NCBI RefSeq assembly: GCF_022539665.2
Contig: NC_081331.1
Coordinates: forward strand, 6,234,501 to 6,298,500
Direction: 5' to 3'
Origin: Daphnia carinata
Taxonomy: Eukaryota > Arthropoda > Branchiopoda > Diplostraca > Daphniidae
Length of the DNA stretch: 64,000 nucleotides
Shown one piece after another: positions 24,401 through 47,641 of the stretch; within the stretch, counting starts at the first letter, position 1, and each line of letters begins with the position of its first letter. Both the position numbers and the translations under genes were made by a program. The notes under the pieces are model-generated. The model did not search any database, was not told the origin of the DNA, and saw only the letters and a list, made by a program, of their open reading frames with translations.

Positions 24401-26013
24401 ATTATCCGCTCGATGGGAGTTTGGGGGAAAAAAGAAGGAAAAAAAGAGCAACATTTGCGAGCAAACGGTCAAGGAAAAAACAAAATAAGGGAAACAAAAA
24501 CGAAAGACAATGCACAGGGCGTAGCTCTGATCGATTAAAGGACGCGAGAAGAGGTCCTCGCAGAGTTTGATGGACAATACAACGCAAAAGAGGAATAAGC
24601 AAGAGAAAAAACCAAACGAATAAATTAAAATGGGGGGGGGGGGTGAATAATACAAAACTGAACGGATTATTGTTCGCATCCGGTAGAACATAATTATGGT
24701 TTTCCCCCTTTCATTTGTTGTGTCCTGAGTGCTCATTTGATCGATGTTTGACTAGTAACAACCAAAACAATGTCTCCTCCTTCTCCGCACGTTTGCAGTC
24801 ACTTGCCTAATAACGAGCTCAATGGACGAAGTGGGGACAGAAAGAGCGACAGAAGACCATTTCAATTTCGAAGATGGACCGAGATTTCAATGTCTCCAGG
24901 AGCACGGGGTACCAATTAGAAGAAATGGTGTCGAATGGCCTGTTAGCTACCCCACCCGCCCTGTAGGAAGAAACAATAAATGGTAACCCACAATTTGATT
25001 GGTTTACGCCGACCATTTATGTATTATTTTTTTTTTTTTTACATCAATGACTACAAATGCTCGAAATTCAGGGTTGCTCTTTTCTCTGTCTTTTGTGTGA
25101 CTAGCCTTTATTTTGACGTTTAAACTATATCTGAAGATTTCAAAAGGGCTTCGAGTTGGTTCGTTCAATCTCTGGCTCTTCTTTTCAGTCACGCCGTGTG
25201 CGTTTAAAAGAAACCAAAAAAAAACAAATATTAAAACAAAAAAAGGAAGAAAGCGTGCGCAGACAAAAAAGAAAAGAAAAAGAGCTTCTTAAAATTCAAA
25301 AGATTGGAATGTCATCTCCTGTGCACACGGCATGCACACCGCCTTCTTGGGATTGCTGGCCCTCAGCATTGTTGCAACTTTATTTTTTTTTTCGCTTTTA
25401 TATTTATGGTAATATGAATCCCCCCTTGATTTTGTGCTCTCGGGATTGTACTGTCGTTCGTCCTCTCTCTTTTTTTTTCATTTGTTTTGGGTTTCCTTTT
25501 CGTATTAAACGGTGGAGGCGGTCAAGGTAGGAGGGCCATTGACTAGCGTTCACTTCATTTCGAGACAGAGAACAGGAGAAAAGAGGCTGATGGCTGCCGT
25601 GGGCAGACAACATCCGGTGGAAAGCAAAACAAGTGAAAAATAATAAGATTTGGAAAAAAAAATGAAAAGAAAACACAACAATATGCAAGGGAAGAAAAAT
25701 TGACAGTCGGGGGATAAAAAGAGATACGGAGGATGAGCTGCTCTTCTTTTGTTGCGCTAAACATGATCCAAATAGTTGGGATTTTGTGTCTGTGATGACG
25801 TCATCAGTATGTGCGTGTGATATTTCTCTCTCTTTTTTTTTTCTCGGCCAATGGCGGGAGTAAAAGGACGTTTTGCCCAACTCCAGAAAACAAACCAACA
25901 AAAAACGAAACCATTAAATTAAACGAAGGAAAACAAAAATAAAAATTGGAGAATGAATTCGAAAGTTCAATATGTAAACGTGGTGGGGATCTGGCAGCAA
26001 AGGTGTGTGGCAC
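21417..26013. other. Intergenic region between sulfotransferase and G protein alpha-o 3' ends
   Basis: A 4.6 kb, strongly AT-rich stretch into which both flanking genes end, so it should contain both 3' UTRs; the alpha-o 3' UTR (minus strand) may be long. It holds many poly-A and poly-T runs, a GA repeat near 22098 and a 12-base G run at 24632-24643. No coding sequence or RNA gene recognised. Confidence 0.6.
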
Positions 26014-35840
<9,827 letters not shown>

Positions 35841-36106
35841 TTTCGGTAAGCTCCAATCCTTCAGGCGAGACAATGTGGATGCTGCAATGGTTTTTTGTTG
35901 TGGAACGCAGTAGATGTTTTGGCGGCTGTTGTGGCCGGAAAAACCCCGTAAACAACAAATCAAAAGAGCAGAACAATTTCTTCTTCTTTTTGGCTACTTC
36001 GGATCGCCTCCTTTTTTTTTCTTCTCTCTCTCTCTCTCTGCAACAACGGCGACGAAGAGAAGGTCGACGATGACGTCGACAGCCGTGTCGACAGCTGACT
36101 TTGTGC

Positions 36107-36118
36107 TGTATATATATC
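36107..36118 (-). promoter_or_regulatory. Candidate TATA element upstream of G alpha-o
   Basis: A GTATATATATC sequence lies about 270 bases upstream of the alpha-o ATG at 35840. It is the only TATA-like element seen close by. The near-palindromic sequence does not fix direction. Confidence 0.25.
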
Positions 36119-39100
36119 ACCGCTGGCGAGACTGGCCGACCGTCCTCGACATCCGCGCTCTGTTTCGCCACCAGCCGCGTTACGTTTAGACACTAAAAAA
36201 ACCGGACGTGTAACCCACTCGCACAGATACACACACCACACACTCACAAACACTCCACTCGGTGAAATTCTCTTTCGATAGGAGGGCGAGGATGAAATGG
36301 GATTTTTTTTAATAGTAAAATAAAATAATAATAATAATAAAAAAAGGGGGGATGACTTTCAAATGTGTTTTGTTTGTCGTTTCAAAAGTGCGATGACACG
36401 CCCAACTTGAAGCGGCTCTCTTTTTCGTGACACAGTTTGGGCGAAACACTCAGAAGAGCGCGCAGGCCAACGACAGAGAGGCAGCAGACATAACTGGTGA
36501 ATGAGGAAGAAAACGAGAGTAAAGAGGAGACGAACAGCAAATCAGTTGCCCTGCGCTGTCCGTGCCGTTCGCAACAATTACACGGAAGCAACAAACAAAA
36601 CACACCCACTGGCGTAGATAATTGTTGTCGCACCAATGTCTGCTGTAACATTGGCCGAAATCACTCGCCAATCAGACGATCAATTTCAGTCCCCAACAGA
36701 AGCCAAAAAAAAAAATAAATCAAATAACTCGAACGAGAGCAAAAATCTTTTGCCGATTTTTGTTTTCCTTCGCTCTAATTGGATGATGGGTGTTAACAAT
36801 GGCAGTTTGCTTCCGTGAATTTCTTTTCTTTTCTTTTTTTTTCTTTCTTTATCGGTGCGACCCGCTCTTTTAATGGATGTGTGTGCGCCCCCGAGTATTG
36901 AAAACTACTGGACGCAGCTGGTCTGTCCCTGCTCCGTGCCCTCACGTACCACACGAGAGTGAGGCAGACGTCGACGGTCGGGAGGGGTGAAGCGCCGCCG
37001 CATCCGCTCCATCTTTTTTTTTCTGTCTTTTTTCTGTGTGTGTGTTCCTAGTTGCTGCTGCTGGCGTCGAACCAAACCCCCCCCCCCTCTCTGCTTTTCG
37101 TGCCACCCTCTTCTCTGTTTGTTACCCTCCCACGTTAAGCTTTTCGGTTGCTGACTCCCCATCTAACCACCTCTTCACGTACCGAGAGCGATGTACAAAC
37201 CCCCCTTTACTTACCCACCCAGAGGCCAGTCTCATCATCCGCCCCGGTTCTGTACATCGAAGCCGACGTCGCCAAGCCAACGCTGACGCGGCTGCGCTTA
37301 GCCAAAAAATCAATGATTTCCTCCGTCTATCGCCAACCCACCCCAGCCCACTTCTCCCCTCATTCTTCTCTCTACTTGTACATCGAATATACTCCTCCGT
37401 GCGGACTCCCCATCCATCTCAACTCCACCCTATAGTAGATGTAGAGAGAGAGAGAGAGTCCCTCCTTGTCTCTCGCATTCCCTCTCTTCTTTTTTTTCCT
37501 ACTTTCTTTTTTCGGGTTTTTGGCTCTTATCCCCGTTTTCTCTTACACCCTGGCTTTCATCAAGATCCTGCCCGTGTACGTTCATCCTTCCACCTCCGCT
37601 TTTTCCTTCCCCGGCCCGTCAATAATGTCGCCTTATCCCGGCTGCCTTTGGCCAGTTCTTCGCTTCAATCGTCCTGAAGGCCTCCCACCATCCTACGGTG
37701 CTGGCCCCGCAAGATGGGGTTATTATACGCCTCGATCCTGATGAAAACGGTAAACGTTGCACGGCCATTCAATCCGTTCAGCTCGCTCTTGCTTTGCACG
37801 CCGACCGCCAGTCGTATAGAGATTCAGGCCGACGAGCGTATCAACAAATTCCCCGTGCTCCTATATACCGCCCTACATTTTTTTTCCGCCCGCTGTTCCA
37901 GCGGATCAATGATCTAACACTACCTTCCTGCCTCTATGTTGTTGGTAATTCCCGTCCGTTTATTCCCTACCGGGTTGCAAGTATTTTTTCTTTTTCATCT
38001 GGCGTGCAAGTGCTAGATGGAAATTCGAACTACATCCGCTAGCGTAATTTGCATAGGAACTGATGTTTGCGGCGTAGAGAAGTGTCAGATTAAATAAGAT
38101 TTTCTGCATTTCTATGGGAAATGTATACAGGATGGGCTGAAAAAAAAATATATTTTCCGAATGTGACTGTGCCTCTTTTTATTTCGTTTCCACCATCAAT
38201 CGGCTCGTGTGTGTTTGGATGAAACAATAGAAGGCAGAATGTCATTATCGTGCAACGTGAGGATGACTGCGTTTGTGTTGGCTGCAAGTTGCTAACGTAC
38301 GATTCCTTTTTAATTTAGTTTTCATTCGTCATGTCTGGTTTTATCCGTTCATGTTCATATGCGACCACTGATTGGCAGTGGCGAATAAACGAGAGAGAAA
38401 ATAACATTTATAGGAAACGTAATGGTTGGCGCAAGCGCAGTGCAAACTTTTTTATTCTCTAACGAATTTGAACTGAAATAACCAACCTTCTATTCGACAT
38501 CAAATGTCGCTTGGCTGAATCCGACGACATTTTTTGTTCCGTCTCTTCGCCTGCCTGAAAAGGAGAAGTTCAAGGCAGTAGCGATAAATAAACGCGAACT
38601 CGTTACGACAACTTAGAACGAAGCGTTTTTCTTTCGCTTTCTTCGCACAGGTCTTTCTCTGGAGTGCGTGAAACTAATGTATGCTTAACAACAACTTACG
38701 ATATTTACATGTAAAAGGAAATAAATAACGTGTGGGTTGGAGCGCCTTTTGCCCTTCATTTTCGTGCTGTCCAGAGCGGGGACTGTTATCGATTGGGCGC
38801 GCTAGACCATGCCGTATAGTTTCCTGGCTGTATGGTAGGGCTCTTGTTGCTGTTCATGTATCACTGCTGTTACTGTTGCCGGCCTCATTCAGTAAACTGC
38901 ATGTTCTTTTTCTTTCTTTGATGGTCCTTGGTCCAGCACGCAGGGTCCCACCGCATCCAGTGCTTTTCTTTTTCTTCTTCATGGCCTTTCGAGTCGCCAG
39001 CATTACGTGATGTAGTGTGCCATTTTACGAGTGGCAAACTTGACCGAAGAAGCAATCAAAGGCGCAATTGGCTGGTTATACGGACTAAAGGAAAATAAAC

Positions 39101-41571
39101 TAAGACCTATATTATCAGACGCTATGTGTACTTTCATCACACTATTCAAACTTTGGCGACGCCAACGGATTTAGCAGCGTTTTCCTCCCTATCGATTTCG
39201 GTATAGGGCGAAATGGAAACGGATAATGCAATTTAGAATATACTTGCGCAACCCAGTTTTGATAAAAGCTCAAGTTGTTGCGCCAACATCAAAAGCCAAA
39301 ACTTCTTTTTGCGCCAACAAAAACAGCTCGCCCGTTATTTGCATTCGCCAACGTTCGTGTTGTGTTTGTTTTCCTCTTCGAATACCTTTATCATCAAGGA
39401 TCACTATCGCCGGTCGCGTTCTTCTTTCAGTATCTCTCATACGTTTCTAAATACATCGAGGAAATTGGCTTTGGGACTGGGTCAAAAGTGCTGCAAGTCA
39501 CACGCAGACGTAACGCCGTTGTCTGCTAGTGCAGCGGATAGCCAAAGAGCGGTACGACCTTCTGACACATTTGACGTAAACTGTTGAACAATATTCATTG
39601 GCTATGAATATTGATATTCCCTTAAAAATTCTATGATGCGCCTTTGCTATCAAGGTGACCTCGATTTCTAATTCTGATTCACTTCTGCACTAGTTGATTT
39701 GCGTTCGGAAATGTGAAGAATAAGTCTCTGGTATTTATCTATTTCTGTCTGATTTAATGATCGTTGTCTCTACTGCGTTGCTTGGAGAGATCAAGAGAAG
39801 TCGAAGAACAGAGAGATCGCTAAGGATATTTAGAAAAAAAAAAGTGGCAAGGAGCTAAGAAGTAATCAGTTTCCACGTAGAGGCCCCCCCCTCGTTCCCT
39901 AATGAGAGTGGATGTGAGCGTCAGTATAACGAACGGGGGACCCCGCCCGGTAACCAAAATACGCTGTGCGTGTCACTCTGTAACTAAAAATAAAAACCTT
40001 TCCGTCTTGCATTGACCGCACACCGACCACTTTCCCGATCATTTTCTCTCTAACCCGGTCCCTCTTATTCGGAAAGCAGCGAGTGCACGTCCTCTGTTAT
40101 GTATGCTGCCTTCTTTTATTGACAACGCTAACATCGGTCAACTTACATCGTGCCTTGACAACAGCACACAAGACGAACCTGAAGCATCAGCTTGAATAAG
40201 AGGTCAATCAAGTGAACTGTTAGTTTGCGCACCAAGTGAATTTTCTTCCTATTCGTTAGACGTTTGGAATATTGAAAACGAGGAGACAAATCGTTTTATC
40301 CTTGATTTTCGTTCTCTTAATTAAGAGGATACGTAGCTATCGTACATATTTTCCGAAAGCGATCGAACTGATGGTTATTCTTTTGTGGTCGCTCAGAGAC
40401 CGTAATCATTGTCATCGCAATTAAGACGAATAAATCTGGGTTTCGAGACGTCTGCTTCTGTCGAATCTTCTCATCACGACGCAAGCAGAAGCTGTGTATA
40501 ATGAAGAGAAATCATCGGTGCATTAACAATGGCGTCGACTGATTCACTGTCGGTCGTGGTAGGCCGCCCATCGGAGTGGCATTTTCAAATTCTTGGGTTG
40601 CAACTGCACGTAATGGGATGGCGCGGTGTCAACCAACGGGATCGTGCATTATGCATGACTATGTAAATAGAAGTATAGTCTGTAGCGGTGACACAATAGA
40701 CTTTGGTGAGGTGCGTATAATAGAGCTGGGAACGCACAAAAGGCTTTGATACTAAGTCGACAAAAGTAGTGAGAGAAAATATAATAACAATAAAGCCACC
40801 TGCATCGTAGTGGAAAGCCTTCCTTTGCGTGTTACGTGGAGAAACTATCGACATATACAGTACATACCGTTTTCTCCATTCGCACTTTTTTGGGAACTTT
40901 GATTTATGCCTATCATTAAAAATACAAAATACTCAAAAACAGCGTGGCTGCAACAAAGCATGGAGACACACCCTACTTTCATAGCTGAGCGAGTTATGTG
41001 TCTTGTACATATCGGAAAAACAGCATTTTGATACGGACCTGTTTTCCGGTGTCCTTAACTCACATCGGCTTGTTTTTTGTTTTTTCTGGGAAGACGACTC
41101 GAAGTAAGAGCTTTTAGCCCAATATCCAACAGCTCTTTGACCCGCTAAAAGGGTGCCGATCATATTATGCGCGCATGCAACGCACAGTGATTGGTGATCG
41201 TAAATAAGCTACCAGAACGTCATCGCATGACTGCCATTCAACTGATCAAAATGGAAAAGAAGGGGAAGCATATGAAAAGACCGGATTTTGATCGATTGCG
41301 ATATTTCTCCAACGGTGATAGAATCATGCGCGCCTTTATTCATCGCCTTGAAAAACTGCACGCTGCACGTTTTTTTCGCTCTCGTCAATATACAAGATGT
41401 GCCATCTGACTTTCTTCTTGATTATATGTGGAGACGACATCTTCTCGAAAGGTATTCTATATGCCATTAGCAACAGCAGTTACTCAGATCATTTAGCTGT
41501 CATAATTCGTATGTGTCGCCTGGTTAAATTATCATCAACGCCATCTAGCGAGCGCCACGAACCTTTGCACG

Positions 41572-42616
41572 CTCGTTATTTTTTTGCGCTGTAACGTACT
41601 GGCGCGCTAGCATTAGGAAATATTCGCTATGTTAAAAAACGGTTGACTTGATGAAAAAAATAAACAATTTTCCCGGAATCAGCATTCAATTTTAAGTATA
41701 CCCTGTGGTAATCAACAAATTCCAATGAGGGTCAGTTTTAACAACAAACAATTTTAAGCCCGACTAACAAATAAGCCCGACTTTTCATATTTTTTTGTTT
41801 TTTTAGGTTTGATTTAAAAACTCTGAGTCCAATTGCAAAATAAACTTGATTTCCTTGATAAGCATTCAATTCTGAATCAAAATAATTTATTTTAAGCCAA
41901 ATTTGAAATTTGACAAAAAATGAAAAAGTGGGAAGGCTATAGCCTTCTCACTTTTGTCAAAATCGGGCAAAAACGAAATCGTTTGGATTGCAATAAAAAT
42001 CCCACAGTATAATGAAAATTGAACGCTGATTCCGACTCAGCTATTGGTTTTCTCCTTAAGTCAGCCATTTTTTAAAGAAAAGAAAAGAAAGTGCTGTTAG
42101 CGCTCTTTATTTTTTGCGCTGTAGCGTACTGGCACGCTAGCATTGTGTAATATTCGCCGTGTTAAAAAACGGTTAACCTAATAAAAACAACAACAATTTT
42201 ACCGGAATCAGCATTCAATTTTGAGTATACTCTGGGATAATCAACGAATTCCAATGAGTGCCAGTTTTAACAGGAAAAAATTTTAAGCCCGACTAATAAA
42301 TAAGCCCGACTTTTGTTATTTTTTTGTTTTTCAGGTTTAATTTAAAAACTATGAATCCAATTGAAATATTAATTTGATTTTCGTGATTAGCATTTAATTC
42401 TGATTCGAAATCATGTATTTTAAACCAAACTTGAAATTTGGTCAAAAATGAAAAAGTGCAAAGGCAAGAAGTAAGGTTTTGTCAAAATCGGCCAACGACA
42501 TCACTTGGAATTCGACGAAACACGGCATAATCAAAATTGAACGCTGATTTCGATTCAGTGATTGGTTTTCTAATTGAAGCCAGCCGTTTTCAAAATAATA
42601 AAAAAAGTGCTATAAG
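41572..42616. repeat. Tandem duplication, two units of about 516-530 bp
   Basis: Unit A (about 41572-42100) and unit B (about 42101-42616) share the same order of blocks: TTGCGCTGTARCGTACTGG, CTAGCATT...AATATTCGC, TTAAAAAACGGTT, a GGAATCAGCATTCAATTTT block, TTTTAAGCCCGACTAA, AATAAGCCCGACTTTT, and an ending AGCCAGCC...AAGTGCT. Recurrent blocks are offset by 530 bases at the start and 516 at the end, reflecting small indels. Divergence is around 10-15 percent by eye. No open frame is conserved between units, so the unit is probably non-coding satellite-like or transposon-derived DNA. Confidence 0.85.
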
Positions 42617-43654
42617 TAGACTTGCCGCGATCGCGATCGAAAATTGATCGCTATTATTTTCATTACTGAATGCCAATCTCAAAGCAGTAACATCAAATCA
42701 CAAACATTTAAGGAGAATTACGAATATTGGCTACATTTTTAGATGAAATGTTAAGTTAAAATATATAAAAAGTTAAAAATAAACGTAAAACACGTGCTTT
42801 CATATAGGAATTATCGTGGGACGTTTTCCTAAAAAATCTGACACTTATTGGATCGCGATTAATTTTCATCGCTTTACGGCAGGTTTGCTTATGCGTTCGC
42901 CAGATTAAACTAATACAGGCGAAACTGAACAGATTATTATCAAAACGTATGTTAGGAACGTCTAACCAAAATAAGGAGCAAAACTTTTCGTTTTGTTTTA
43001 ACCCACAGTATCATTTGTTTGGTTTACCCTTAGCAACTCTCTGCCATTCAAAGCAAAAAGGAAATCTTAGATATTGCGCCGATAGACAAACATTTAAAAA
43101 AATTTCTGTTTATTGACAAACTGCAAAGTTTACGACGCTTGAATATCTTCGAACGATACAGAGGAGATTGCTATCATCAAATGAGATTTCAAACTTTTTA
43201 AATCTTCATACTAGGATCATCATATACGATTCTTCCTGAAACACAAAAGAAAACAGATTCTATGCGACACAGTAGCAATAAGTGTTATTTTTTCAGATGG
43301 CAGCGGACTAGCAAAGGATGATTTTTTTTTTTCAAATTAACCGATGAACAATGAAATATGGCACGCATATTTAACACTTCTCAGTGGATTAACCAGTTGC
43401 TCTTACTAAGCCATGATTTATCACACTGATACAAAATTTTTCTCCGGCGATTATTGCTAGTAATTTTCTTCTTAGTATAATCGTTATAAACTTCACTGTC
43501 TTCTTAGAAACGTCATCGTTGGATAATAGGAAATGAAGAATGCGACGATTCGTCTTTGCAAGAAAATAAGCTAGTTGGATTGCAGACCCGATTCAAAGTT
43601 TTCCCCCCGGCCATTATTCAAGCATAACAATTTCCAAAAGAAACAAGGCTATCA

Positions 43655-46600
43655 TCAATGAATCATCTCCATATACTTTTGCTTGTGCTTGGTGAGCATC
43701 TCAGTAACCGTAACCAACTTTTTAATTGTAACCTAAAAAAAAAAAGAAAGATTCATTAGTGTTCGTTCATGTAATAGTTCGGGAATTGTGCCAGAATAAT
43801 ACCTTTGCTTTGGCCATCAGTTGTAGATCTTTTAAATGAGTCACGCAAATGTGGTGCAATGTACCCAGATCTCTAGCTGGATCTCCTCGCACGCCAGAGT
43901 CATCAGCGTCCGGTTTTTCTTTGACATTCTTCGATTGGCGGAAAAATAGCAAAACATGTTATTTTTTTTTTTTTTTTTGTGCGTCAAAAAACTTCAGCAA
44001 ACGCCATAATAATTTAAAAACGAACCGAAAGTTGATCCAAGTAATAAACCATCCGTTCTTTGTTCTTAAGAATGAACGGATTGACAACTTCCATGTAAGG
44101 CTCTTTACCGCCAAATTCGACAAGGTTGGCGAGATTCTGAAGGCATTTGGCCACCATAATGAGCGAGCGGGCCGCGTTGTGCGAAGGCGTTTCCGCGATA
44201 AGGTTAAAATTACGAGGGTTTAAAATGGCCGGGCAAAGGAGGCGTAAGAAAATAAAACCGCTGACTACCCTAGTGCGAACCAGTCGCTCTTGAGGCCAGC
44301 GCGACATCACCTTCCTTTGGAGACAACTGCATATGTATCTAATAGTTCTAAAAGGAAGACGACAAATTTGTAATAGTGCAAAACGAAAATTAAAGACGGT
44401 AACGAACTTAGGACAGGCTTCAGCTGACATGAGGATCGACTCCGTTATTTCGTCCAAGATCTGCAAAAGGAATTCCGCGTTTGCACAGGCATCACCACCG
44501 GGATCCATTTTGGAAGGGTTCAACTGGAAATGTTGATCTCCCGTTAGGATAGGACGATATAAAGATAAGTTCGTTGAAATTTACTTCACAAGACTGCTTC
44601 GCTTCCATTAACTTGTGGATAGTCTCGCTGACGGCAGCCATCAGGAAAGGCGTACAAATCGATTTCATATAATGGTCCATTAGTGTTGTTGTCAACGAGG
44701 CAGCTCTAAACAACGTTGACGTTTCTTCCTCCTTATCAATTTCGGCGTCGTTTAGTGTTTGAAGTAAGTCGGCTTCCTTGCGTTCATGTCTGTGAAACAA
44801 AACGCAAAGAAATTTAATAGCATTCGAGAAAAATAAAATTGGGCAACGCACCTGAATACCCGCAACAACGATGTGGCCAGTGGAACGCGATCTAGATGAC
44901 ACAAGTCTGCCAACGCACGGACAGCCTCTAAATGAGGATCCAGCAATAATTCTGTGAATAAAATTATCTCTATTATTGCCAGATTTTCGCAAACAGACGA
45001 AGTAAACAGAAAAACCTTTAAGGGGAGAGTATTCTTCTTCGGGCATAATCAGATCGTGCAAATATCTCGTGCGCAAGCGAATAGTGCCCCATTCACCCAC
45101 AGGCGTCATTCCCGAGAGATTATACCTACAAAAAATTAAGGGAATAAAAACTAATCAAACAAACGCATATTAAGTGAACTTCATTACCATTCCTCCACTT
45201 CATCACCGTTACTTAGATTGGAAAATTCAACCGTCAATTCAGCTACTTCGGAATCTTTCGAGCGTTTTCCCTTGTTGTTTATGGTTAGGGTTAAGGTTAG
45301 CACGTCCGGTGGAATGTCATCCAGCAAAAATTCTTGGTCCCAGACTGGGTCAGGTCCATTGAAGAATCTTGTACGTGCTACCTTCACCTATAGTAATCGT
45401 GTAACGATAACGACATTTTACCTATTAAAAACCTGAAAACTGGTATAACAGTTAACTAAAGAAGACATACCTGATTGAGCGCAATAACGCAATATGGATT
45501 GGGAACAAGTCGTTGTGGCAGGCGATGGGCTTCTAAAACTGTCAGATGAAGGCAACGGAGTTCGCGAAGCCGATTAATCTTGGGACTGCGAGCTACTTGA
45601 GGAGCGCAAAGGGGCTTGAGTGCGGCGATCCATTCAACCACCGACTCGCCATTGGGTGCTGCCAGGTAGGTCACGGTTGCAAGACAAGGCAAAGCTCGCT
45701 CTACTAGCTGTAAGCAGTAGCTTCGATCAAACAATGAGTCATGAACCTATGTGCACAAATACCAGTTATCGTCATTTGCTCGAAGCATCAACACTTATTG
45801 GCATATACTTGGTAAAGGTACGAACAGGAAAGATCAATAAGTCCACGAGGTTTCGTGCGTTTTGGGTTATCGAAGAAGTACAGTCGGTCTTCACCGTTAT
45901 CGCTCTGAAGCACGAAATGAAGACTTTTCCATTTCTTATTCTTTTCGCTCTTTTTATACAAGTAGCCCTGCATGCGAGCATTCATAGACTTTTTAACACC
46001 CGTTTGCTCACGGCATTCACGGAGGGTGGCGTAGATCTTTTCGGCGCAAGATGAAACATCTCGCGTTGGATCGAGGCGCAAACCCGAACTAGCGACTCCT
46101 CCATCCGTTACACACCGTGAACTTGGTACGAGCAGACCCAACGTGTGACCTAACGATGTGAGAAGAGTTGATGAAGACAAAAACAAAACACAAATGCTAG
46201 TTCAATATTTCTTACCTTCAACAATTTGTTCACACTTGTAGCGACTAATAACCGCATCAAGACAGTTAAAAGTCCTACCACCCATCAAGTAACGAACGCC
46301 TTTTTTCTCAATTCGGAAGCGCTGAATTTGGTTGTTGATATGGAAGAAGAGAGAGTAATCGCCAGGTGAATTGTCGCTCGGCCGCACAAGAAAGCTGCCA
46401 GGACCGGCTGGAGTTTAACAACGTTTTTTTTTTAAATCTCCTCCTCACGTTAATTCAGCTAAGAATGTGGTGGCTACCTTTGACGAGCATATCAACTGCT
46501 TCGTCCTTGGTGATGTTGTCGTGAAACCAGCTAAAAACTTGGTTGGGGTCAATAGTTTCGTCAATGTTTTCCACGAGATCTTGAAACACCAATCCTTGCT

Positions 46601-47641
46601 CGCCAGTCCGGTGTGCCGTCACCCACAACCAACCCTCACCCATGTCGTTATGAACGAAGAAAATATCGCCCTTGTGAAATCTAGAAGAAAATGTTTAGTT
46701 AAAAAAACAGGTTAATTGTAATATGACGACCTGAATATATGCTTACGTCAATTCATCCGTATCTGGCATTTTTGTGTAGGGAAGAATAGCTACTACTTTC
46801 TTTTTGTCGTTGACAGGCTCTGGCGGAGCCACAGGATGTATTAGCCTTTCTTTTTTCAATAGATCGGCAAAGTTTGTATAATAACCGACTAGATCTAAAA
46901 GAGAATCAAATTGCCGTCCTCCAATGTAAAAGTCGCCACATACTGCCGACACTCGAAAGTGATTGACGCCAGTTCGACCCAAGTATGATAATACGTATGA
47001 ACCAGGTTTTCGATCTGATTCGCGAACTAAGTAAGCGCCCAACTTGCCAAAGTCGCGAAGTCGGCTTTCTGAGCCGAATCTATCCAATCTTCCATGATAC
47101 CAACTGAAACAAAAAAAATTTTATTTTTGCAACTATGTAAACTGCTACGATATACAGCAATTATCTAGTAAATATCACTTGTTCACATTACTCGAAGCTG
47201 TAAAACTGTTATTACAATAAAATAAGCTAGTAAATTGCAACACGAAAGTTATAAGTCAGCCTTTCTGGTATTATTATTAAACAGATTAATAGTCCTGCGA
47301 CTGTAGAAATGACAGTTTTGTGTAAATAAAGAAACCAACAAAGCAGACTTAAGGGCACTTTAACTCATAAAATCATATGGAATAAAAATACAAATATTGA
47401 TAACTTACTCGGTCTCTGGAGGGGCGACGAGTGAAACATTGTTGTAGCCATCAATGTCGTCCGCTTCCGTTTGTGATGAAGTAAATGGATCGAAATCTTC
47501 GACACCCAAATCGACATTGTCGTCACTCCCTGTGCTTGGAGAAGCGTGCAATTTTTCTTTTTCCCTTTCGGACCTTGTTTCTTTTTCTTTCGTAGAAGAC
47601 GAGCGGCTCACGCCGAACGCTCCTCTGATGAAGTCCGCCAT
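43655..47641 (-). CDS. RASA1: Ras GTPase-activating protein 1 (p120 RasGAP; fly vap)
   Basis: Stimulates GTP hydrolysis by Ras downstream of receptor tyrosine kinases. Fourteen exons on the minus strand, 5' to 3': 47641-47409, 47103-46747, 46680-46478, 46407-46216, 46149-45809, 45746-45471, 45387-45188, 45125-45016, 44951-44852, 44789-44585, 44523-44408, 44347-44026, 43928-43803, 43732-43655 (TGA). All phases join; 952 residues. Domain order: SH2 (79-170, LVRES 103-107), SH3 (181-243, AILPYTKMPDTDELT), SH2 (248-335, FLVRPS 269-274), PH (389-500, GYLYKKSEKNKKWKSLHF), C2 (about 505-620, NPYCVIALNQ, DPVWDQEFLLDDIP), RasGAP (about 625-880), C-terminal helix. The arginine finger is Arg659 (LDRVPLATSLLR); the stabilising FLR motif is 811-813 (FLRLLCPAILNPRNF). 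The long Gly/Pro/Ala N-terminus of human RASA1 is absent and replaced by a short Ser/Glu/Lys segment, making it about the size of fly vap. Confidence 0.97.

Larger units (their letters stand above)
35841..43654. other. 7.8 kb region without a recognised gene
   Basis: This lies between the G alpha-o first exon and the RASA1 last exon. The first 2 kb (36.0-37.7 kb) is C/T-rich with TC and AG repeats and gives an apparent 213-codon frame of low-complexity composition. The middle (38-41.5 kb) has normal composition but no frame that resembles a protein. A tandem repeat occupies 41.57-42.62 kb. The last 1 kb should contain the RASA1 3' UTR. The 36-38 kb part is upstream of G alpha-o and may carry its promoter and 5' UTR exons. 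Confidence 0.6.

Noticed and set aside
37036-37677. 213-codon open frame on the plus strand
   Set aside because: Composition is dominated by Ser/Pro/Leu/Phe from C/T-rich low-complexity DNA, other frames are equally open, and there is no resemblance to a protein or splice context.
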